Of a stretch of 64,000 nt of DNA, positions 49,242-59,600 are shown piece after piece (position 1 is the first letter of the stretch; each line of letters begins with the position of its first letter). The notes beneath the pieces were generated by a model. It was not told the DNA's origin. It was given only the letters and a program-made list of their open reading frames with translations, and made no database searches. This DNA is from Dryomyza anilis (taxonomy: Eukaryota; Arthropoda; Insecta; Diptera; Dryomyzidae), in the NCBI GenBank assembly GCA_951804985.1, contig OX638130.1, forward strand, positions 82,950,583 through 83,014,582. The letters are read 5' to 3'. The translations under genes were made by a program, and so were the position numbers.

Positions 49242-49675
49242 CATGGTTGAAGTATATACAGGTTAGTTCATCTAGACAGATTGTTGGCATACAGAATGTT
49301 GAGAATGTCAGTAAAAAAATATTGAAAATAAAACAATTAATTGTCATTTTAAAATTTATTTAAAGGTTATGTTTTTTGCACTTAATTTTCACTATTTTAT
49401 TAAAATTTCACTGCACAAATTAACTATTTTACATTCTAAATACACGATGGTTCATTTTGAAGTCCTTGAGATATTAAAACTGTTTTAAATGTTGTGTTTT
49501 GTTGATGTTAAAATTTTGAGATTTGGATAATTTTGTGAAATTGTAAACAAAGCATTGATGTTCTGTTTTAAATATTTCGTAAACAAATGTTGAAACTTTC
49601 AAAAACAGTTTTCAAAAAAAAGTAAAAGGCGCCTGAATTTTAGAGGTGACTTAACCTGTATATACTTCAACCATG
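49242..49675. mobile_element. hAT-like MITE-D copy 2, 434 bp, perfect 8-bp target duplication
   Basis: Ends CATGGTTGAAGTATATACAG / CTGTATATACTTCAACCATG, flanked exactly by ACTTTTTG (49234-49241 and 49676-49683). The empty site for the 365-bp insertion seen in copy 1. Confidence 0.9.
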
Positions 49676-49812
49676 ACTTTTTGTAAGTATTTCCGATATA
49701 TTAAACAAAAAAAAAAAAAAAAAACAGTAAGGAAGATTAGGTCACATGGGAAATTTTGTAGTAGGGAAATTGTGATTGTTGGTGTATGAAGCAAGTAAGA
49801 ATTTTGAAAGTT

Positions 49813-50436
49813 ATAGTCGGTCTAAGCTGACTATAATTACCCTATGTGATCATGTGTGCGGGTAATATTAAAAGTGGTGTATAGGTCACGAGGGTATTCG
49901 AATCCTAAAATAACTCAAAACTTGCAATTGCTGTAGAATTACCTTTTATTTGATACCCATATGTACAAATGGGTAGGTAAAATGAATTTCGATTTTTTTT
50001 TTGGGTAACCACAAGTCGGTTCGCGAGAAAGCATTTTTTTTTAGATATTTGAGCATAAGGTCAATATATATTTGACCAAGAAAGTTCACTTAAGACCATA
50101 CAAAGTAAAATTCCTTTGTATATGTAAATTTTATATGAGGTATTTGAACATAGGTGATCGGTTCTCAGGTCGCAATAGATCGATCATGCCAATTTTCTTG
50201 TTTAGACAGCTTAGATATATAAGTAATCTAAATCTAAATCTAAAATGAGCCATCTCTTCTAGCTAGCTCTTCTACTTTTTCGATAATCGTGATTTCAACA
50301 GACAGACGGACATCGCTATATCGACTCACGAGGTCATACTGATTAAGAATATATATACTTTTCCATACCGGAAATGCGTCCTTCTGGGTGTTACAAACTG
50401 AATATACCCTTTCACTCTTAGTGTAGAGTATAAAAA
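49813..50436 (-). mobile_element. GGGTATA-family element, minus copy
   Basis: Reverse of 9895-10530: the TATAGTCGG...CTGACTATA hairpin at the left, CCTTCTGGGTGTTACAAACT and TTCACTCTTAGTGTAGAGTA at the right. Confidence 0.65.
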
Positions 50437-50446
50437 TCGAATGATT

Positions 50447-51400
50447 AAATCGTCGTTGTGGAAGTAATACTCATCAAATGCGATTTAAAAAAATCTCGTA
50501 TTTCATTTACATAGACTTTTAGATATACAAAAATGTTGTGTTCGATGAAGTCAATATTAGTACCACATGATTAGAATGAAATAATCTATCGTATGGTATA
50601 TTAACTTGTTTTTAATTCGACTTTGTTTTTAATACCTCTTATTAAATAATAAAATTCAAAAGTATAAAATATTATTACATCTTAAGAGTATTAACATCCA
50701 GGATTAATATTTTGAATATATTAATAGATATTAAATAAAAATTCTCGAAAAAGTCAATTATAATAAAAACATTCGACAAAACTAATGTCGTTGTTTTGAC
50801 GAATATAATATTAATGTTTTTATAATCGAATATTAATATATTGTTTTATACACATTTTGGTTAGCGTTTCAGACGAAAAATTGGAACAGTAAATTGTGCT
50901 AAAGATAAATATTAATTGACTCATTTTATATCGATAAAAACCCGACACATCTGGCAGATAACAATAAAATTACAAAAAAAAAAAACATTATTAAATATTT
51001 GAATAACGATAAAAGGATTAATTCGATTGTTGAAAAATGTTTTTATTGTTCAAAATAGTAAAATAACTTTGACAACAGTTGAGAAATATATCGTCGTTTT
51101 AGAAATAAAACTCACCAACTACTTTTAAAAAAATGACAATAATTCATTTATAAAGCAAAAATCTTTATATTACTGTCAATTTCTAATGGATGATCTCAAT
51201 ATTTGTGCCACATTCGTACAAAAAATATATTTTAAATAATAAAAACATTTAGTGTGTGTACTATAATTTTAATAAAAATATAATATAAAATTTTATTTTT
51301 ATAATTTCTTGTAATATTAACCAGCAAACTCGATAATTAAGTTGTTGAAAAAATGTATTTGGTGAGGTTTTAAATAAGGTGATTCATAAGTACAAAGTGT
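50447..51400. repeat. Degraded MITE-A pieces in AT-rich DNA
   Basis: TCGTCGTTGTGGAAGTAATA near 50449, and TCGTCGTTTTAGAAATAAAA near 51091 followed by ACTCACCAACTAC. The far arm TGTATTTGGTGAGGTTTTAA is near 51355. No gene in this stretch. Confidence 0.55.
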
Positions 51401-51687
51401 AAATTTCGAAAATTGTAGAAATTTAAGAACAATTTGTATACGAAAATTTTACGAATAATTTATAAATTTATTTGTTGGTTTTTATGTTAAAAAACACGTA
51501 AATGTTTTTCATAAACATTTTGTTCTATTTTTTTGTTAGTAAAATTATTTTTGTAACAAATGTTTATGTATTGGAGCAATTTTAATTGATATAACTAAAA
51601 CTCAATGAGCATCAAAAATTTTAATTTTCCCGAATCTCATTAATATTTATCTATTTTTATTTAGATTTACTAAAATGCAGAGCAGAG

Positions 51688-51830
51688 GCCCTATTCTGGT
51701 TTGATGAGAAATATAAAATGAGAATGAAAATGAAACAAAGACTATTTTTTATATTATTAACTGAATTTGAAAATAGTTTTTATATCATTTTCATTCTTAT
51801 TTTATATATCTCATCAAACCAGAATAGGGC
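51688..51830. mobile_element. Near-palindromic element, 143 bp
   Basis: About 46-bp inverted arms (GCCCTATTCTGGTTTGATGA... / ...TCATCAAACCAGAATAGGGC) separated by about 50 bp. A MITE-like hairpin with no visible target duplication. Confidence 0.75.
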
Positions 51831-52430
51831 ATATTTTCTTTAGTCCAATAAAATGCATCCGGATTTTTTTTTTGATTTTATCCACATAAAAAGATGATTT
51901 TTAGATGTTTTTTGGATTTGTTTCCCGTTCTTTTTTCAGCAATATGTTTTTTTAATATCACTTATAACATTGTAACTATATTTGTGTTTTTTGAAAAAAT
52001 TAAGAAATGGATATAAATTCTCAAATTGAAAACAATTATTTGGACCACTGCTGGAAGAAGTCGATAATGAAATGATCTAAAATTTTAAAAATAAATATAA
52101 ATGAAAATTTTCACATATACAATATGCGGATAAATAATATTCATTTAGGGCCAGCTTTTCAGAATTAGTTCAACTCCATTTGTAGTTTAAACTTAGTTTA
52201 AACTTAGTTTAAACTTATAATCGTGATTTTCAGTAAACTTTAAACGTAGTTCAACATCGGTGGGTTAAACTACGTTTAACCTATCAATGTTTTTGACAGA
52301 AAATTGTGAGATGCGCTCTTTACGGTCCGCAGTCCAAGCAATCATTTGTCTGTCCATCGGTTTCCATTTTATTAGTTTTCTTCTATAATTCTTTGCAAAA
52401 ACTAACACTGAACAATTCTCTTACTTCCTT
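51831..52430. other. Gene-free stretch with short direct repeats
   Basis: Contains three tandem TTAGTTTAAAC units near 52190-52215 and a related inverted TTAAACTACG word. Nothing else recognised. Confidence 0.5.
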
Positions 52431-54650
52431 AAAAGGCCCTTACACCCGTGGATCGGTTTTGGCCGCTGAGATGAAGCGAAGGTGGAAGAAGGCGTCCAAT
52501 TTCTAATTGGCGACAGCGCGCGCAAAGCAGATCCGACTGGCGTATCTGCGCGCGCTGTCGCCAGTTAGAAATTGGACGCCCTCTTCTACGCTGTCCACCT
52601 TCGAGTTTCGATTCAAACACCTTCTTGGCTGGAGTGTTTTCATCCATTCGTTCGACATGACCTAGCCACCGAAGCCGCTGGATCTTGATGCGCTTGACTA
52701 TGTCAATGTCCTAGAATAACTCATACACCTCATGGTCATCCTGATTCGATACTCGTTAGCAAAGCAGATAGGGCCAAAGATTTTACGGAGAATCTTTCTC
52801 TCGAACGCTCCCAGTACTCTCTCATCGGTGGAGGCCAGCGTCCATGTTTCTGCACCATATAGTAGAACGGGCATGATGAGTGACTTGTAGAGCGTTATTT
52901 TTGTACGAAGAGAGAGGGCTCTACTTCTCAATTGCCTACTGAGCCCAAAGTAGCACCTGTTGGCAAGAGTTATTCTCCGTTTGATCTCCAGGCTGACGTC
53001 GTTGTTGCTGTTTACGCTGGATCCCAGATAGACGAAGTCCTTCACAATGTCGAACTTGTGGGTGTCAAAATCAGCTTTTTGTCCAAGACGCACGGACTCT
53101 TTTTAGCTTGTTGACACAAGGAACTTCGTCTTGTCCTCGTTCACCGCTAGACCCATTCGACGCGACTCTTTCTCCAATCTGGAGAATGCTGCGCTGACTG
53201 CTCGTGTGCTCCTGCCAATGATATCAATATCGTCGGCATATGCGAACAGCATGAGGTTGCCGGATTTACTTCTCTATCGGTGGAATTGCGGTCATCATAA
53301 CCGTTCAGCAGTTTAGGGAAGTTATCCCTCCATATCTTCAGTGTGCTCTGGATATCTGTCACTAGATCCCGTTCTCATCTTTACAAGAAGAGGCTCCGGA
53401 TTTTGAACCTCCGGCTAGGGGTCTTATTTTCTCGAAGAATTTTCGAGCCTCATTCCTGTCCCCATGTATCTCAATCTCCTCACACTCACGTCTTTCTGCC
53501 TCGCTTTTTTTACGCCTGAAAAGACGTCTCTCTTCCCTTCTCTTCTTTTTGTATCGCTCCTTCGCGTAGCTACTGACTGCAGGGTGGATTTGTACGCAGC
53601 GTCTTTCTCTGCAGTGGCCGCGCGACACTCTTGGTCATACCACTGATTCCTCAGGGGGCGTTGGAATCCAAGCACCTCTTCGGCAGCCGTACGCATAGAG
53701 CAGGCGCTTATATCATAGCGCTTATATCATCGAGAGGAGGAGTGCTTTGTCTAAGCAGGTGTGCGAGTCGTGTGGAAAAGGCTTGCGTTGTCTGTTGTGA
53801 TTGCAGCTTTCCGACGTCTAGCTTTCTCTGCGTTTGGCTCCGTACGTTCTTCGCAGCGCTTATGCGCGTACGGACCTTTGCTGCTACAAGGTAATGATCC
53901 GAGTCCATATTGGCACCTCGGATAGTGCGTACGTTCATCACGCTCGAAGCGTGCCTTCCGTCAATCACAACGTGATCAATTTGGTTTCGAGTTTTTTGAT
54001 CGGGCGACAACCATGTGGCCTTGTGGATATCGAAATGTTCGAATCTAGTGCTACTAACTACCATGTTTCGTGCTGCGGCGAAGTCGATTAGCCTCGTTCC
54101 GTTATCGGAAGTGTTGGCATGGAGGCTAAATTTTCCGATTGTGGGACAATAGATGGCTTCTCTGCCCACCTTGGCGTTAAAATCGCCTAGCACGATTTCG
54201 ATATCGTGGCGGGGGCAGCGCTCGTATGCGTTGTCTAGGCGCTCGTAGAAGCGCTCTTTTGTCTCGACATCTTTCTCGTTCGTCGGAGCGTGTGCACAAA
54301 TTAGGCTGATATGGAAATATTTAGCCTTGATGCGGATTGTTGCCAGCCTTTCGTCCACGGGCGTGAACCTAGAGACAAGGTGGCGGAGTCTCTTGCCGAC
54401 CACAAATCCGCATCCAAATTCGTGTCTCTCCGCATGGCAGCTGTAGTAGATATCACAGGTCGCTTGTTTCGAGCAGCCCTGTCCGGTCCATCGCATCTCC
54501 TGGATAGCGCTGATGTCAGCCTTATATTTTTCGAGGACATCTGCCAGCTGGATAGAGGCACCTTCCCTATAAAGGGTCCAGGTGCATATCCGTAAAACGT
54601 TTTGCGTGGGTCGTCATAGTGGTAATCGGTCGTTATCCGAGGCTTCTGTT
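52430..54650 (-). mobile_element. RTE-like LINE with endonuclease, internal RT deletion
   Basis: Minus-strand open frame with an apurinic-type endonuclease of the RTE/CFDP2 kind: DISAIQEMRWTG (catalytic Glu), VLGDFNAKVGRE (Asp/Asn), DSDHYLVAAKV (Asp-His). It opens at CTWTLYREGA, so the WNVRTL block appears to have lost NVR, including the catalytic Asn. After a linker (53.36-53.70 kb) the frame jumps near 53.3 kb to the RT YADD region (AYADDIDIIGR, near 53.24 kb). Most RT fingers and palm are therefore deleted. The C-terminal YLGSSVNSNNDVSLEIKRRI and VLLYGAETW follow. It cannot be autonomous. Confidence 0.85.
52481..52600. repeat. ~50-bp inverted repeat at the LINE 3' end
   Basis: GGCGTCCAATTTCTAATTGG...GACAGCGCGCGC at 52490 is repeated inverted as GCGCGCGCTGTCGCCAGTTA...TTGGACGCC ending near 52580. 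Only about 20 nt lie between the arms. Confidence 0.85.
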
Positions 54651-54764
54651 TTGTTTTCTACTACCACTGAAAAACTGGCTCTTAGTGGTCAACAATAAAT
54701 AGTTTCAGCGGTTAACAACATATTATCCAACATTTTCCCTTATGTAGAGCCAAGTAATTTAATG

Positions 54765-54866
54765 ATATCGATACCTTACATGTAAAAGATCGTAACCAAC
54801 AAAAAAATAATATTCACAGGAGGCGAAAAAAACAGGTCAAAGGTCTGCCCTGTAAGGTATCGATAT
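54765..54866. promoter_or_regulatory. Inverted pair of TATCGATA (DRE/CGATA) motifs
   Basis: ATATCGATACCTTACA at 54765-54780 is perfectly inverted at 54851-54866. TATCGATA is the fly DRE core and contains CGATA, the BEAF-32 contact motif. It could be a boundary element or simply the ends of a short transposon. Confidence 0.35.
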
Positions 54867-56080
54867 ATTTGCATCTAGTCGGTTTAATTCAAGCCAATTC
54901 TATGCCAAATTCCAATGCGGTAGACATTAATTGAATCTATTAGATTTGGAAGGTATGGCCTGTTATAAGGAAGATATTAAAAATAGATTTGATCAGGCAC
55001 TTAGGCCGTTTCATTTTCTTGCAAATATGGCTGATTTACCCCCTAATCGTGTATCTCTTTGTTGTTGTGTGACTACGATTCGTTTGCAGTCCCCTTCGTC
55101 CAAAATTGATATAACGTATTTCAAAAGTTTTGTGCTTTGAATAAAACGTTTTTTCAATATTTTTGTTTTGCCAACTATTTTTTCATATACAAAAATATAT
55201 ATTTCTTTTACTTTGTTGCTGGCAACAAAAAAAACTCTCAAGACAAGCGTACTCAATTTTTAGTCTACCCGATTTTGAAACGAATTATAGCCGATATTGT
55301 TTTCACCTGGATATACTTGATCGGGGTGTTAGTATATAGAGCAAAATGGCATAGATATGAATACGAATAACAGGCAGATGTTTGGTTACCCAAAATATCA
55401 TCCATATCGGATAATTTGGATACATTTTACATGTGATTTCTCAAAATCCGAAGCCGATATCGGGATTATTATTTTTTTGTCTGCATTGATAGTGATTAGA
55501 AATTAATTAGTGCGAGGCATTGAAGGATATAGCTTCCAGTTCATGACATAAATTTGCAAATAAATCCAAAAATGCGAATTTTTGACATGTGATTTCTTAA
55601 AATCCGGACCAGATATCGGGATGATTTTTATGTTTTTTAACCACATTGATAACATTGAATATCGTCAGGTTTAGTTAATATCAAATAATTAACATGATGT
55701 TATATTCCACAAATTGGAATTTTTGAAATGAGATTTTTCGAAATGTGGATAAATTATGATATTTATCTGTTTATTTTTTTTAAACGCCATGGTTATACAT
55801 TTGTGTAAATATAAACATTTAAAGTGCGTCGTGTTAAGTAATAGTATGAAACACTAAACACATTTATTCAGTTTCGAAAAACAGGATATATTGTTCTAAT
55901 ACTAAGAACACAACTTTTGATCTATTTTATAATTCTTGAAATAATATTCTTTAGTTCGCGAATGCTGGTGATATATCGCACATTTTCGCACTTATAGAAT
56001 AAAAATAAACAAACAAAAAAATGATTTTAAAAAGTTGTTAAACATTTGTTATATTTTTAATTAAATTTAATATAATAAAT

Positions 56081-56322
56081 GTAGAAAGAAGTAAAAGTCA
56101 CCAACTAGATTTTCGAAATGCCAATTATTCATTACAAAAACTTTTCAATTTCTGAACGATGAGCTCAATAACTATATCAAAAAATAAGAAAATGTTAATC
56201 TATCAATTGGTGTTTCAACTTTTAAAATGTATTAATTGCTTTTTGTAATAATAACCAACAAACTCGACATTTAAGATTTTCATAAAAATGTATTTGGTGC
56301 CTTTGAGTTCTACAATATATAA
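56081..56322. mobile_element. MITE-A, degraded copy
   Basis: AAAGTCACCAACTAGATTTT near the left and TGTATTTGGTGCCTTTGAGT-TCTACAA at the right. The interior is in inverse orientation to 13222, with the ATCTATCAATTGG and GATGAGCTCAATAA words. Confidence 0.6.
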
Positions 56323-56543
56323 AATATTTCGGTTGGAAAAAAACACAGAAAGACAGACGCATTGTTGAACAGTTGCAATATTGGGCTTTAAAATCATGGT
56401 ACTAATTTCTAAGTATTCTAATCACAAATCATTCCTAGATCAGGATATTGCTTAAAACATATACATTGCTATTTCTGTAAAATGCATAATTTTTTATGTA
56501 AATCTAATATATATTTTTTCGAATTATGTATATATTTCAACAG

Positions 56544-56602
56544 CAACGAATTAAACTACTTCGCACTGCAAAAAAAGTCGACGTTGAGCAGCTGCTGTCG
56601 TC
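56544..56602 (+). other. Candidate 5'UTR part of ZC3H18-like coding exon 1
   Basis: ATG-free leader after a possible TTTCAACAG acceptor, immediately upstream of the start codon at 56603. The assignment depends on the first-exon model at 47.2 kb. Confidence 0.4.
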
Positions 56603-59600
56603 ATGGACTCGGAAGACTCGCGCCCTGGATCATCGGCATCCAACTCATCGTCCAATGCATCGGACCACTCGCGTCAGTCAAGCCCAGCACCGTTGGACGA
56701 AGACCCTAAATCACCGCAGGCCGCATCTGTGGCCAGTCCAGCGAGCAGCGTTGGCGATGACGGCGACGAGGAGAACAACAGTCGTCGTTCACGGCAGCGC
56801 TCGAGTTCTTCGCAAGGCGCAGCCGCACGTTCGCCACGCTCACCGTCCAAATCCGATTCAGAGTCTTCATCGTCGTCATCGTCCTCGTCCAGCGACAATG
56901 ATGAAAACGACGATGATGATGCCAAGTCTGCGGTGAGTGTCAACAAAAGCAAGAGCAAAGCCTCATCTGAACGCAGCAGCAGCTCCGCCGGTAGCGTCGA
57001 AGGAGGAGTAGGAGCTGAACGCTCGGTGTCACGTAATGCTTCGGCTTCGCCCGCAAAGTCCAGACGTAGTTCGCGCAATTCGAGCATTTCGTCACACAAT
57101 AGCCGCAGTCGCAGCCACAGTCGCGAGTTAGCTGTCGAAAACAACGGCGCTATCAACATCAGTCACGAGGACTTGAGCGACGTCAGTGACATGGAGAGCG
57201 AGAAGCGTGCCTCGTCTTCATTCAACAATAGCAAGTATTCCATGGACGATGAGGGCACTAATGGCGTCGCAGATGCGCCTGCGCCAGTCGTTGAGCCGCA
57301 ATCGGATGAGCCGACTTCAGACAGACACTTTTCCTTGGAGGCCAACAGTCAGGATGCTATCACAGATTTGCGTCAAAAACTGGACAAGAAGAAGAAGGTA
57401 AAACAGCTGCACATTTAACGCAGCAAACTGCAATAAAAATATTGTTCCTCTCTTTTCACAGACTAACGACAAAAATGAGAAAACTAATGCTAAGGACGAC
57501 GTCTCGAATGGTGCCATTGAGGTGCTGGACGACTTGACCAAAGCACACGATGAAGATGCGCTTGACTTTGAGGCGGAGGAGGGCGAATGTCCGGATGTCA
57601 GCAAGGAGGAGGAGGAAGCCGAGGCCGACAAGTTGGCGGCTGAGCGCAAGAAGTCGGATAAATCCGATGGCGAGGAACTAGAAGAAGGCGAGGAATTGGA
57701 GGAAGGAGAGGTTTCTGACGAGGACGAGAAGCGTCCCGAGGAAACTGAGCCGAAGCCTGTTTGTCGTTTCTATACGCGCGGTCAGTGCACTTGGGGCATG
57801 AGCTGTCGTTTTCTGCATCCGGGCGTCACGGACAAAGGCAACTACACCATGTTCGACATGGTGCGCTCGGTGCCGGTGACGGGCGGTCCGGCGGCTAGTC
57901 GCCCAGCCGCAAACTATGCTGCACATGCAGCCGATTACCATGACTTTCGCACTGAGCGTCCGGCGCTTCATCATCGTGCGCCGCTGCATCATGTAGCCGC
58001 CGCAGCTGCGTCTATTTATCCAGCGCACACAGACGCGCGCGCTGCCATTAGTTCGTCGCTGCTGTCCGATGCTCCTGTCGTGGTCGAGAGCGCATGGGAG
58101 CGCGGTCTGCGCACCGCCAAGGAGATGATGCGAAAGGCCAACAAGCGCAAGGAGCAGGACATGGACTTTGAGGATAAAAAAATGAATTTAACAGTGTCGC
58201 CAGATGAGCTGGAGAAGGATCCGTACTATCTGAAGGAGCGCGCCAGTCCGCCTGCGGTGGTTGCGCCTTATGCACGACATGCCGCCTATCAGGAGGCACC
58301 TAGCGGCCTATACAGTCCGCCCGATCGCTACGGACGCGGTCCACCGATGCCATACGATGAAGTTGTCGATCCGTATGGACGGTCGGCACGCTACCGCGAA
58401 CTGCCGCCGCATCGTATGCCACAGTACGAGGACGAACGACGTGTGCGGCCGACACGCGAGGTGATTGTGCAGCGTGTTGAGCCGGTGGGACGCGGCGACG
58501 AATGGAACGATCCGTGGATGCGCTCAAAGTCGCCTGGCGCACGCGGCACTTCGCGTGAACATGGCGACAAGCGACGTCGCGATCGTCACAGCTACAGCAG
58601 CAACTCATCATACACCAGCTCGAGCAGCTCTCAATCGGATTCCAGCTCTGACTCCAGTCGTTCGCCGAGTCCGCCGGATCACAGACGCCGTTACAACACT
58701 AACGCACACAAATCGCCCACGGTGCGCAGACATGGACGCACCGCCAGATCACCTAGCCCCGCTCCGCGACGCACAAGACGTTCCATAAGTAAGTAGTCTG
58801 TACTAAAGCATTAACAAGTTGGCTTTATGATTATTAATAATAGAACATACTAAAATATTTATATTAATCTTATTACAGGCAATCGACGCTCGCCAATACC
58901 CAAGCGTCGAGGACACGCATCACCGTCGCCCGTTGTTGAGAAGCGATCGGCCTACAGCCCGGTGCACAAGCGCAAGAAAGTCTCGCCCATTCCGAAGAAA
59001 TCCATTGTGGAGAAGAGTAAAGCCAAGCGTCGTCATGCATCCAGTTCATCCACAACAGGTTGGTATCTATTATTGCGGTCAAAGTAGATTACTTGTTTGC
59101 TATATATTATAAAATACATTATCAGGTTCCTCAGATTCTAGTGCTTCCGACTCGGACTCTGATACTGGCTCTTCGTCCTCGGACAGCTCTGCCCGCTCGA
59201 GGCCACGTTCGATGCCGAAACGTGCGCGTGCATCTGAAAAGATTTCAATTGATAGAAAAGCCGTTAAAAAAGGTAAAATATATGCGAAAGAATTAAGTAA
59301 ATGAATCGATTGAAAGTTAAGTTATTTCATCATAACATAAACAAAATGATAAATCAAAATTACAAACATTAAAAATCAACAGTAATCGAAATAAATTAAT
59401 TAACAAAATCATAAATGAATAAATTCATAAATAAATAAATTCTAAAATGAATACATAAATTCTAATTGAATTAAAAATTAATAAATGTCTACCTAAAAAC
59501 TATAAAAATAAATGAGAAAATAATATAATATATGAATAAATTAATATAGTAATTAAAGTAATAGATAAATGAATAAATAATAATTAAAATAAATAAATAA

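Larger units (their letters stand above)
54651..56540. other. Gene-free stretch upstream of the ZC3H18-like gene
   Basis: Holds a 16-bp inverted repeat with TATCGATA cores (54765-54866), a repeat shared with 16510-16720 (near 55140-55330, GTTTTGCCAACTATTTT), and a degraded MITE-A (56081-56322). No gene. Confidence 0.6.

Noticed and set aside
53708..54496. Host gene for a craniofacial-development-protein-2-like endonuclease
   Set aside because: The endonuclease is followed on the same strand by LINE RT sequence, and the same family recurs as fragments at 39.5, 59.7 and 63.1 kb. It is a retrotransposon.
56674..57159. 161-aa minus-strand frame opposite the ZC3H18-like gene
   Set aside because: Antisense shadow of the Ser/Glu-rich repeats of exon 1.
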